NCBI GenBank assembly: GCA_025922995.1
Contig: JAICGT010000031.1
Span: 1-8,729, forward strand
Source: Fimbriimonadales bacterium
GTDB lineage: Bacteria; Armatimonadota; Fimbriimonadia; Fimbriimonadales; ATM1
Length of the DNA stretch: 8,729 nucleotides
Direction of reading: 5' to 3'
Shown: one piece after another, positions 1-6,649 of the stretch
Position numbering within the stretch: position 1 is the stretch's first letter
Layout: each line of letters begins with the position of its first letter
Program-made: the position numbers and the translations under genes
Notes under the pieces: generated by a model
What the model was told of the DNA's origin: nothing
What the model saw: only the letters and a program-made list of their open reading frames with translations
The model's database searches: none

Positions 1-918
1 CGCGAGCCAAGCCAGAACGCCGAGCGACAACAACCCGACCGATTTGAGTGACTTCACCAGGTAGCGTACAACCCGATCGTGATCGTCGAGATTGTTCGAA
101 ATGATCGGAAAGAGGGTCCAGTTCGCGGCATATGCTAGGAACGTCGGCGGAGTTGTGACTGCGTTTGCCAGATTAAAAACGCCGACTGACCCGATATCGA
201 CCCGGGAACCAAGCCCGATCCGCGCCAGCGGATCGAGCGCGCCGCTTGGAATGCTTGACGCAAGAATCCTGCGGCCCTCGGCCGATAGCCTCTTCGCGAT
301 GCTCCAATTGAACTGGACCCTCGGCGTGTACGGTTGGTAGAGCATGACAAGGGCCATGGAAAGCAAGTAGCGCACCAAATACATGGCGACGAGCGCCCAA
401 GCCCGGTGCTCGACGGGCAAGGCATAGGCGGTCGCAATGCCGACCGGAACCGCTATGAGCATAGGGCCGGAGTCAGCGATGGATTTCTCGCGAAACCGAT
501 AGTCCCTAACCAAAATCGCGAACGGCACCGATCGAAACGAGTCGATCAGCTGCGTCAGCGCCAGAGCGCGAAGGATGGGCGTCAGCCGCGGCGCTTCGAA
601 CCACGTTGCCGCGAACGGAGCCCCGATCGCCATAACGAGAGCAAATCCGACTCCGGCTGCCAAACCCAGCCAGAACACGGTGTGCTCCGCGCCGTCGTCG
701 CGATCCTGGTGCGCAATAAACGCAGGAACCAGGCCGCCGACCCGGAGCATCTCCGCAAACGTGATAATCGCGAGAGCGATAGCGACGACGCCAAAATCGT
801 CCGGAACCAGGAGCCTTGCAAGGACGATCGACGCGATAAACGCAGCCCCGCGCTGACCGAAGAGGCCGAAGACTTGCCAGACAAAACCTTTGATGGCGGT
901 GCGCCGCAGACTGCTCAC
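1..918 (-). CDS. Polysaccharide/oligosaccharide flippase (Wzx-like, MOP superfamily), 3' end cut by window edge
   Basis: Reading the minus strand from a GTG at 918 gives 306 uninterrupted codons to position 1, so the C-terminal part lies outside the window. The protein opens with a short basic stretch (MSSLRRTAIKGFVWQ), followed by the hydrophobic FIASIVLARLLVPDDFGVVA. That Ala-Arg-Leu-Leu-x-Pro-x-Asp-Phe-Gly pattern is typical of Wzx-type and lipopolysaccharide-biosynthesis flippases. I count about eight membrane-spanning stretches, near residues 10-38, 43-65, 80-103, 148-167, 172-193, 243-262 and 285-306, plus a weaker one around 112-130. Family members move lipid-linked sugar units across the inner membrane. 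The start is GTG because it is the only usual start codon between the upstream in-frame TAA and the first conserved residues; no good Shine-Dalgarno sequence precedes it. It is divergent from folB. The substrate cannot be told; an exopolysaccharide or teichuronic-acid exporter of the same superfamily is the main alternative. Confidence 0.88.
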   Translation of the reverse strand, partial: MSSLRRTAIKGFVWQVFGLFGQRGAAFIASIVLARLLVPDDFGVVAIALAIITFAEMLRVGGLVPAFIAHQDRDDGAEHTVFWLGLAAGVGFALVMAIGAPFAATWFEAPRLTPILRALALTQLIDSFRSVPFAILVRDYRFREKSIADSGPMLIAVPVGIATAYALPVEHRAWALVAMYLVRYLLSMALVMLYQPYTPRVQFNWSIAKRLSAEGRRILASSIPSGALDPLARIGLGSRVDIGSVGVFNLANAVTTPPTFLAYAANWTLFPIISNNLDDHDRVVRYLVKSLKSVGLLSLGVLAWLA

Positions 919-990
919 AAACTGTTTACTAAGACGGCCAGATGGGGCGCGACCGCGTCCAGTTTACAAGGACTGGCGTACAATCACGCT
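919..990. promoter_or_regulatory. Divergent intergenic region between flippase gene and folB
   Basis: These 72 bp separate two divergent starts and must hold the promoters of both. On the plus strand TACAAT at 979-984 is a good -10-like hexamer. No convincing -35 lies 16-18 bp upstream of it. An inverted repeat CCAGT-N8-ACTGG (959-963 and 972-976) lies just upstream of that hexamer, and a short palindrome AAAC-T-GTTT sits at 919-927, next to the flippase GTG. No clear -10 could be chosen for the minus-strand gene. Regulation is inferred from position only. Confidence 0.55.
979..984 (+). promoter_or_regulatory. Candidate -10 element of folB, placed for a leaderless transcript
   Basis: TACAAT matches the bacterial -10 consensus TATAAT at five of six positions. 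It ends 6 nt before the folB ATG at 991, so transcription starting the usual 6-7 nt downstream would begin at or beside the A of the start codon. There is no Shine-Dalgarno sequence ahead of the ATG (the six bases are CACGCT), which agrees with leaderless initiation. The -35 region is poor. Confidence 0.5.
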
Positions 991-1353
991 ATGGACAAGG
1001 TTTTCGTGGCCGGGCTCGAGCTTGAGGCCAATCACGGCTACTACGACGAGGAGCGCCAGGCCGGCAACCAATTTCGGTTCGACGTTTGTGTTTCGACGCC
1101 CACCAATCGGGCCGCAAAGACCGACGACCTGGACGACACGGTCGACTACGCGACGATCGCGGCGCTGATAAAGCAAGCTGCCGACGGCCCTTCGGCAAAG
1201 CTAGTGGAGACCTTGGCAGAACGCGTTGCCGATTCGTTGCTCGGACAGTTTGCTTCGGCCGCTGAAGTCAGAGTCCGAGTTGCAAAGTTGAATCCGCCTT
1301 TCACCGAGGGCGCTGCTGAAGCTGGAGTTGAGATTGAGCGCGTTCGGGGTTAA
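991..1353 (+). CDS. folB: Dihydroneopterin aldolase
   Basis: The 120-residue product matches the family's usual length. It is a cytoplasmic enzyme of folate synthesis that cleaves 7,8-dihydroneopterin to 6-hydroxymethyl-7,8-dihydropterin and glycolaldehyde. The N-terminal motif LEANHGYYDEERQAGNQF is characteristic. Compared from memory with the Staphylococcus aureus enzyme, the three key residues are all present: Glu21 (for Glu22), Tyr53 in TVDYATI (for Tyr54) and Lys99 in VAKLNPPF (for Lys100). The ATG at 991 is chosen because homology begins there. The frame stays open upstream to 334, but that extension is Arg-rich and lies antisense to the flippase gene, so it is rejected. It is the first gene of the plus-strand cluster, probably transcribed from the TACAAT hexamer as a leaderless message, and its last 20 nt overlap the lipoprotein gene. 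7,8-dihydroneopterin epimerase activity is a common side activity of the family. Confidence 0.94.
   Translation: MDKVFVAGLELEANHGYYDEERQAGNQFRFDVCVSTPTNRAAKTDDLDDTVDYATIAALIKQAADGPSAKLVETLAERVADSLLGQFASAAEVRVRVAKLNPPFTEGAAEAGVEIERVRG
1324..1327 (+). promoter_or_regulatory. Ribosome binding site deciding the lipoprotein start
   Basis: GGAG lies inside the 3' end of folB. It directly abuts the TTG at 1328 but is 6 nt from the TTG at 1334, the normal spacing. This favours 1334 as the start of the lipoprotein. Confidence 0.55.
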
Positions 1354-2161
1354 GGCTTTCTTGCTCGCGGCAGCGGCTGCTGTCTCTCTTGCCGGATGCA
1401 CGCAAGGCGCGAAATCGACGGTTAAGCCTCCGGCCCCCACACCGCCGAAGTTCGATCCGACCTTCGTCGAGCCTGAGCCCGTATCGAACGGAGTAGTGCT
1501 TAAGCTCGACCCTGCGGCGGGCGCAAAGGTCGAGAACCGGCTTCGAGGTGAAATCGAAGTAGCTTCTGTTCCGGGCAGAGTCTCTATTCCTAAAGAGGCG
1601 ACGGGTAAGAGCACCCTGTCCATGGACTACACGATTACCGTTGCCAAAAAAGACGCTTCATCCGTGGTGCTCTCGTTTGATAGCACACCACTGACACTTG
1701 AAGGAAAGGCAAAGGCAGAAGGGATAAAGCCGGGCGGGCAGAAGGGCAAGGTTAGCTTCGACCACCGCAGCGCTCTGCTCGAAGATCCGGACAACCTCTT
1801 CGAAGGGCTGTTCGGAGCCGGAATGATCGCCTTCCCTGAATCTCCGATCGCGCCCGGGTCCACCTGGTCATCGCAAAGCTCTCGCAATATGCCACCGTTC
1901 GGCGAAGTCAAGATTTCCGAGACCTTCACCTATCGTGGAATCAAGGAGCGCAATGGCGTCAAGGTGCATCAAATCGACAGTTCTGCAACAGGCACCATCG
2001 AGGACATGCGAGTCAACGCAACCTACTACATCAGGGAAGACGGGCTGCCCTACGAAGCGACGATGACCTCCGTCGCCACGGCGCCGATCGGCGCAGACGC
2101 TCAGAAGCGGCCGCTTTGGGCGCGATTCACCGTCAAGGTCGACATCGGCCCCAAGCCATGA
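1334..2161 (+). CDS. Predicted lipoprotein of unknown function
   Basis: The TTG at 1334 gives a 275-residue product; a TTG at 1328 would add two residues but has no room for the ribosome binding site. The N-terminus is a lipoprotein signal peptide: Lys7, a hydrophobic run from residue 8 (AFLLAAAAAVSLAGC) and the lipobox Leu-Ala-Gly-Cys with Cys22 as the acylated residue. A Pro- and Lys-rich linker follows (residues about 28-50). The rest is soluble, with alternating polar and hydrophobic stretches that suggest a beta-rich fold facing the periplasm or exterior. I do not recognise a catalytic motif. The phrases VLKLDPAAGAKVENRL and STLSMDYTITV loosely recall DUF6263-type lipoproteins (ligand-binding beta folds of unknown role), but this is a guess. 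The gene overlaps folB by 20 nt and the next gene by 4 nt (ATGA), so it is probably translated together with both. It may act in the envelope with the downstream glycosyltransferase; no role in folate metabolism is visible. Confidence 0.8.
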   Translation: MSAFGVKAFLLAAAAAVSLAGCTQGAKSTVKPPAPTPPKFDPTFVEPEPVSNGVVLKLDPAAGAKVENRLRGEIEVASVPGRVSIPKEATGKSTLSMDYTITVAKKDASSVVLSFDSTPLTLEGKAKAEGIKPGGQKGKVSFDHRSALLEDPDNLFEGLFGAGMIAFPESPIAPGSTWSSQSSRNMPPFGEVKISETFTYRGIKERNGVKVHQIDSSATGTIEDMRVNATYYIREDGLPYEATMTSVATAPIGADAQKRPLWARFTVKVDIGPKP

Positions 2162-3177
2162 GGCGATACGTCGGCGAGCCTCTTGCAACTGATGCTAAAG
2201 TCGCGATCCTCGCCAACGACGCGCTCGGCAACTTTGCGATCTGCACGCCGTTGGCGCAGGCATTTCGAAAAGATTGCTCCGAAGGTGTCGTCGATTTCTA
2301 TGGTGGAGAGCGAACTCGAGAACTCGAGGAAGCAGCGGTCGGCGACCTGTTCGATTGGCGGGCGTCGCTTCTTGGAGCGCCGTTCAGCGCTGCAGTTCGA
2401 AACGGCCTAGAACGCGCGCAACAGATCGGCGGCTACGACCTCGTTCTCAACGTCGAAATCGGGGCGGCGCACAAGGCATTCGCAGCGACTCTGGGGGGTG
2501 ACTATGTCTGCGGGCCTGCGCTGTCTGAGACAGGGCGGGGCGAGTTTGACTTCCCCGAGGACGAGCGCGGAGACTTATGGAGAGACAAGAACTGGGTCGA
2601 TGCGCGTCTCACGCACCGGTATCCTTTCCTCGAAAGCCCTTTCATCGGCGAGATATTCTTTCGCCTCGCTTACCGTGAGGGCACTTTGCCCAGCTACAAG
2701 TTTCCGTCCGCCGAGCCGCCGTTCTCCGTGCCAAAAGTGCTGATCTCGACCGGCGCGAGCCTGGCCGAGAAGCTTTGGCCGGTGAGCAAATGGCGGGAGC
2801 TGTTGCAGGGCATCGGCGAGGAGGTCGGATTGCTCGGAGCGCCGCCAAAGCGGCAAGCGGAGTTCTACCACTCGACCGACGATGAACACTCGTTGGTTAC
2901 AGAGGGGCTAGTGACGGACCTTCGAGGCAAGCTGACGCTGCCGGAAGTTGTCGGCGCGCTCGCCAAAGCAGGCCGCGTCGTGACCATCGATAACGGAATC
3001 CTGCATTTCGCCGCGGCAAACGACGTGCCTACCATCGGGTTGTATCGCAAGGAGATCGCGGGCTTATGGGCGCCGCCCAACCCAAATCTAATCGTCATTA
3101 CTCCGCCAAATACCGCAGTGGCAGATATCTCGGTCGGTGATGTGCGCTCCGCCTACGACGCTCTCGGGAGCAGATAG
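2158..3177 (+). CDS. Glycosyltransferase family 9 protein (ADP-heptose:LPS heptosyltransferase-like)
   Basis: The 339-residue protein has the GT-B layout of family GT9, whose known members add heptose to the lipopolysaccharide core at the cytoplasmic face of the inner membrane. The N-terminal loop reads NDALGNFAICTPLAQAF (residues 20-36) and corresponds to the family's LGDxxxxxP motif. The C-terminal half has the nucleotide-sugar motifs STGASLAEKLWPVSKW (from residue 197) and TIDNGILHFAAANDVPTIGL (around Asp278), corresponding to PGAS-x-KRWP and DTGxxHLAAAL. One oddity: Asn25 occupies the position of the proposed catalytic Asp13 of E. coli WaaC. The start is the ATG at 2158, which overlaps the TGA of the lipoprotein gene (ATGA); the frame is open upstream to 2116, but that part lies within the lipoprotein gene and lacks homology. 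There is no Shine-Dalgarno sequence, so translation is probably coupled. The donor and acceptor cannot be told; GT9 proteins in many bacteria use sugars other than heptose. Confidence 0.83.
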   Translation: MRRYVGEPLATDAKVAILANDALGNFAICTPLAQAFRKDCSEGVVDFYGGERTRELEEAAVGDLFDWRASLLGAPFSAAVRNGLERAQQIGGYDLVLNVEIGAAHKAFAATLGGDYVCGPALSETGRGEFDFPEDERGDLWRDKNWVDARLTHRYPFLESPFIGEIFFRLAYREGTLPSYKFPSAEPPFSVPKVLISTGASLAEKLWPVSKWRELLQGIGEEVGLLGAPPKRQAEFYHSTDDEHSLVTEGLVTDLRGKLTLPEVVGALAKAGRVVTIDNGILHFAAANDVPTIGLYRKEIAGLWAPPNPNLIVITPPNTAVADISVGDVRSAYDALGSR

Positions 3178-3187
3178 GCCGTTCTGC

Positions 3188-3193
3188 CATAAT
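3188..3193 (+). promoter_or_regulatory. Possible -10 element before metH
   Basis: CATAAT, preceded by TGC (an extended -10-like TGn), lies in the 25-nt gap between the GT9 gene and metH and ends 9 nt before the TTG start. It matches TATAAT at five of six positions. A transcript from here would have a leader of about 0-3 nt. No -35 is seen, so it could be chance; metH may simply be read from the upstream promoter. Confidence 0.3.
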
Positions 3194-3202
3194 TAGGCTA
3201 CT

Positions 3203-6200
3203 TTGCCGGCACGAATTCCCTTTCTGGAAGCCTTAAACGAACGCGTCCTCGTCTGCGACGGCGCGATGGGCACGCAGATCCAAGGCGCAGACCTAACGCT
3301 CGACGACTTTGACGGGCTCGACGGCTGTAACGAAATCTTGTGCCTTACAAGGCCGGACGTTATCGAAGACATTCACAAGCGGTATTTCGCCGCCGGCGCC
3401 GACATTGTTGAGACCAATACATTCGGCGCAATTTCGTACGTCCTCGACGAATACGAGATTCGCGACAAACTCAAGGCGATTTGCCGGCAAGCTGCCCAAA
3501 TTGCTCGAAAGGCGGCAGATTCGTTCGAAGAAGATAAATACGTTCTTGGCGCGATCGGCCCCGGAACGAAACTCGCCACCCTTGGACAAGTTTCTTTTGA
3601 CGAGGTCGAGGAAAGTTACGCCATCGCATACGCGGCGCTTATCGACGGCGGCGTCGATGGGCTCCTTCTGGAAACAGCGCAGGATCTGCTAAACGTGAAG
3701 GCCGCTGTGGCGGGTGCTATTTCGGCAATGCGCGCTGTCGGCAAGCAATTGCCTTTCTTTGTCTCCGTAACCGTCGAAGTCACGGGAACGCTGCTAGTCG
3801 GCAGCGAAGTAGCAGCTGCAATCGCGCAGCTAGAAATGTTCCCCGAGATCACCGGCATCGGCATTAATTGTGCAACCGGACCGGAAGAAATGCAGCAGCA
3901 TGTCAGGTATCTCTCGCAGCACTCAACGCGAAAGATCAGCGTGATGCCGAACGCGGGGCTTCCGCAAATGGAAGGCGGCCAAGCGGTCTACAAGTTGACG
4001 CCGGAGTCCCTCGCGGATTACCACGAAAAGTTTATCGTCGAACACGGGGTCGACATCGTCGGCGGATGCTGCGGCACTACACCTGCGCACATCGAAGTTT
4101 TGTCAAATAGAGTCAACGGTTTGACCCGAGCGGCGAGGAGTCCGGAAAAGCTCGTCGGATGCGCTTCCCTTTACTCCGTCCAGCCCTACGATCAGTCGCC
4201 ATCGTTCCTCATTGTCGGCGAGCGAACCAATGCGAACGGCAGCAAATTGTTTAGAGACCTCTTGGCACAGGAGGACTGGACCGCGCTGACCGAGCTCGCA
4301 CGCGAACAAGAGCGTGAGGGTTCACACGTTTTGGACGTCTGCACGGCATATGTCGGACGCGACGAGGTCCGTGACATGACTACGTTATTGAACGAATATG
4401 CCAAGCAGGTAACGATTCCGATCATGGTGGACAGTACGGAGACCAACGTGATAGAGGAAGCGCTGAAACGTCTTCCCGGCAAGCCGATCGTAAACTCGAT
4501 CAACTACGAAGACGGAGGCGAAAGGACGAAGCGAGTCTTAGCTGCGTGCAAAAAGTACGGAGCCGCGATCGTCGCCCTAACCATCGATGAAGACGGCATG
4601 GCGAAGAGTGCGGCCAAGAAAGTCGAAATCGCGGAAAGAATCCTAGAAGAAACGCGATCTTATGGAATCGCGGATCACGACGTTTTTATCGACTGTCTAA
4701 CGTTCACGCTCGGCTCCGGCGATGAAGAATTCCGCAAAGCTGGAATCGAGACCATCGAGGCAATTCGAGAGTTAAAAGCGAGACGCCCGGATGTCAATAC
4801 TATCCTCGGTATTAGCAACATAAGTTTTGGTCTGAAGGCAAGCTCACGCTACGTTCTCAATTCCGCCTTCCTGCATTACTGCCTCGAAGCCGGCCTGACA
4901 TCTGCAATCGTGCACGCTTCGAAGATCATGCCTGAGAGCCAAGTCGAGCCGAAACTTTGGGAGACGGCGCGAAAGCTCGTCTTCGACGAAAGGGACGGCG
5001 ATTACGACCCCTTAGTGGACTTTATGGCGCAATTCGAATCGGTTACATCCGTACGGCCGACGGAAGATTCGCTAGCAGCGCTTGCAATCGAAGACCGCCT
5101 TAAACGCCATATCGTCGACGGCATCAAGAAGAACTTGCAAACGAATCTTGACGCAGCTTTAGAGCAATACAGCCCCTTGCAGATCATCAACGACATCCTG
5201 CTCGACGGAATGAAGGAAGTTGGCGAGTTGTTCGGCTCCGGAAAAATGCAGCTTCCCTTTGTTCTGCAGAGCGCTGAGGTTATGAAGGCCGCGGTGAAGC
5301 ATCTTGAACCGCTCATGGAAAAGGTCGACGGCGATGCAAAAGGGAGCATCTTGCTCGCGACCGTGGCCGGAGACGTCCATGACATCGGCAAAAACTTGGT
5401 CGATATAATCCTGTCGAACAACGGCTTTAGAGTAGTAAACATCGGGATAAAACAGCCGATCTCTGCGATTATCTCCGAAGCGGAGTCCCACAACGTCGAC
5501 GCCATCGGCCTCAGCGGGCTACTCGTTAAAAGCACGCTCGTGATGAAGGACAACCTCATCGAGCTCAACGACCGAGAACTGCATGGCTACCCGGTCATTC
5601 TCGGTGGCGCTGCCCTGACACGCGCCTATGTAGAGCAGGACCTGCGCGCGATTTACCAGGGCAAATTATGGTACGCACAGGACGCCTTCGAAGGACTTCG
5701 GATCATGCAAAACCTGGACGAGGCGCCGGCAACGCTTGTCGATACCGAGCAGGAAGACACCGGCTACCAACGTGTAACCAGTCATCGATTGCCCGATACC
5801 GATCCTGATTTATATGTGTTTGACGGGGTTAAGAGCGATGTCGGTACAGATAACCCGATTTTCGACCCGCCTTTTTCGGGTAGGCGGGCACTCCATGATA
5901 TCGATATCTGGGACGTGTATCCGTACATCAACGAAATCGCCTTATTTCGGGGCCAATGGGGATTCAAGCGGCCAAAGGATCAGAACAACGAAGAGTTTAA
6001 CAACTACTTGGAAGAAAACGCGCGCCCGACATTCGACCGCCTCAAGGGAATGCTGCAATCGACATTTGCGCCGAAGGTCGTTTACGGATACTTCGCTGCC
6101 CAGTCAGATGGCAACGACCTAATCGTCTACGGCGAGGACTGCTCTTCGCCGGTAGCCCGGTTTACGTTTCCGCGACAATCGACCGACCGACGATTATGCT

Positions 6201-6649
6201 TGTCCGATTTCTTTGCTTCGACTGACTCCGGACGAATGGACTTTGCAGCGTTTCAGCTTGTCACCGTCGGCAGCGAAGTTTCTCGCTTCGAGCGCGAACT
6301 GTTTGCAAAGGGCGACTACCAAGACTATCTTTACGTACACGGCATGGGGGTCGAAACTGCGGAAGCGTTGGCTGAGTGGTTCCACCGGCGCATCCGCCAT
6401 GAATGGGGATTCGGCGACGAAGATGCGGACGAGATCAAACTACTATTCAGCACAAAGTATCGCGGTTGTCGGTACTCGTTCGGATACCCGGCGTGTCCTA
6501 ACATAGAGGATCAGTCTAAGCTGTTCGAATTGTTGCAACCTGAAGAAATCGGTGTTGAATTAACCGACGAATTCATGCTGGTGCCTGAACAATCGACGAG
6601 TGCCATTGTCTGCCATCATCCGGAGGCGAAGTATTTCAACATCCGCTAG
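3203..6649 (+). CDS. metH: Cobalamin-dependent methionine synthase
   Basis: This 1148-residue cytoplasmic enzyme transfers the methyl group of 5-methyltetrahydrofolate to homocysteine through cobalamin. All modules are present. The homocysteine domain (about 1-325) has the zinc ligands Cys223 (GINCATG), Cys289 and Cys290 (GGCCGTT). The folate domain (about 335-610) begins with FLIVGERTNANGSK and includes DVCTAYVGRDE and MVDSTE. The four-helix cap is at about 633-715 and the B12 domain at about 715-830, with DVHDIGKN, where His726 is the lower cobalt ligand, and GLSGLL. The AdoMet reactivation domain (about 895-1148) has RGCRYSFGYPACP from Arg1087 and ends in HHPEAKYFNIR. From memory this C-terminal domain is of the non-E. 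coli type, with PYINEIALFRGQWGF where E. coli MetH has its NYIDWTPFF region. It is slightly shorter than E. coli MetH (1227 residues). The start is TTG at 3203, where homology begins. No cobalamin or SAM riboswitch fits in the 25-nt upstream gap. No truncation or frameshift is seen. Confidence 0.97.
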   Translation: MPARIPFLEALNERVLVCDGAMGTQIQGADLTLDDFDGLDGCNEILCLTRPDVIEDIHKRYFAAGADIVETNTFGAISYVLDEYEIRDKLKAICRQAAQIARKAADSFEEDKYVLGAIGPGTKLATLGQVSFDEVEESYAIAYAALIDGGVDGLLLETAQDLLNVKAAVAGAISAMRAVGKQLPFFVSVTVEVTGTLLVGSEVAAAIAQLEMFPEITGIGINCATGPEEMQQHVRYLSQHSTRKISVMPNAGLPQMEGGQAVYKLTPESLADYHEKFIVEHGVDIVGGCCGTTPAHIEVLSNRVNGLTRAARSPEKLVGCASLYSVQPYDQSPSFLIVGERTNANGSKLFRDLLAQEDWTALTELAREQEREGSHVLDVCTAYVGRDEVRDMTTLLNEYAKQVTIPIMVDSTETNVIEEALKRLPGKPIVNSINYEDGGERTKRVLAACKKYGAAIVALTIDEDGMAKSAAKKVEIAERILEETRSYGIADHDVFIDCLTFTLGSGDEEFRKAGIETIEAIRELKARRPDVNTILGISNISFGLKASSRYVLNSAFLHYCLEAGLTSAIVHASKIMPESQVEPKLWETARKLVFDERDGDYDPLVDFMAQFESVTSVRPTEDSLAALAIEDRLKRHIVDGIKKNLQTNLDAALEQYSPLQIINDILLDGMKEVGELFGSGKMQLPFVLQSAEVMKAAVKHLEPLMEKVDGDAKGSILLATVAGDVHDIGKNLVDIILSNNGFRVVNIGIKQPISAIISEAESHNVDAIGLSGLLVKSTLVMKDNLIELNDRELHGYPVILGGAALTRAYVEQDLRAIYQGKLWYAQDAFEGLRIMQNLDEAPATLVDTEQEDTGYQRVTSHRLPDTDPDLYVFDGVKSDVGTDNPIFDPPFSGRRALHDIDIWDVYPYINEIALFRGQWGFKRPKDQNNEEFNNYLEENARPTFDRLKGMLQSTFAPKVVYGYFAAQSDGNDLIVYGEDCSSPVARFTFPRQSTDRRLCLSDFFASTDSGRMDFAAFQLVTVGSEVSRFERELFAKGDYQDYLYVHGMGVETAEALAEWFHRRIRHEWGFGDEDADEIKLLFSTKYRGCRYSFGYPACPNIEDQSKLFELLQPEEIGVELTDEFMLVPEQSTSAIVCHHPEAKYFNIR
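6622..6626 (+). promoter_or_regulatory. Ribosome binding site for alaS inside the metH 3' end
   Basis: GGAGG is the strongest Shine-Dalgarno sequence seen at any gene start in the window. Six bases (CGAAGT) separate it from the ATT at 6633, the best placed in-frame codon for the start of AlaS. No ATG, GTG or TTG follows it in the alaS frame before the conserved N-terminus. Confidence 0.55.

Noticed and set aside
135..884. Shorter minus-strand open frames at 135-437 and 582-884
   Set aside because: They are in a different frame from the continuous 306-codon flippase reading, and their Ser/Arg-rich translations show no family features.
334..990. N-terminal extension of the folB frame back to an ATG at 334
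   Set aside because: The extension is Arg- and Asp-rich, unlike any family, and lies antisense to a well-supported flippase gene. FolB homology begins exactly at 991.
2116..2157. Upstream ATG start for the glycosyltransferase at 2116
   Set aside because: It would add 14 residues read from the lipoprotein's coding sequence. The ATGA overlap at 2158-2161 is the usual coupled start and matches where homology begins.
3178..3202. Cobalamin or SAM riboswitch ahead of metH
   Set aside because: Only 25 nt separate the GT9 stop from the metH start, far too short for either riboswitch, and the upstream sequence is coding.
3178..3202. Intrinsic terminator between the GT9 gene and metH
   Set aside because: No stable stem followed by a T-run is present; the near repeat TAGGCC/GGCTA does not pair properly.
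5002..5568. 188-codon open frame antisense to metH
   Set aside because: It lies wholly opposite the conserved metH cap and B12 domains, has no visible promoter or ribosome binding site, and its Ser-rich composition is that of an antisense shadow.
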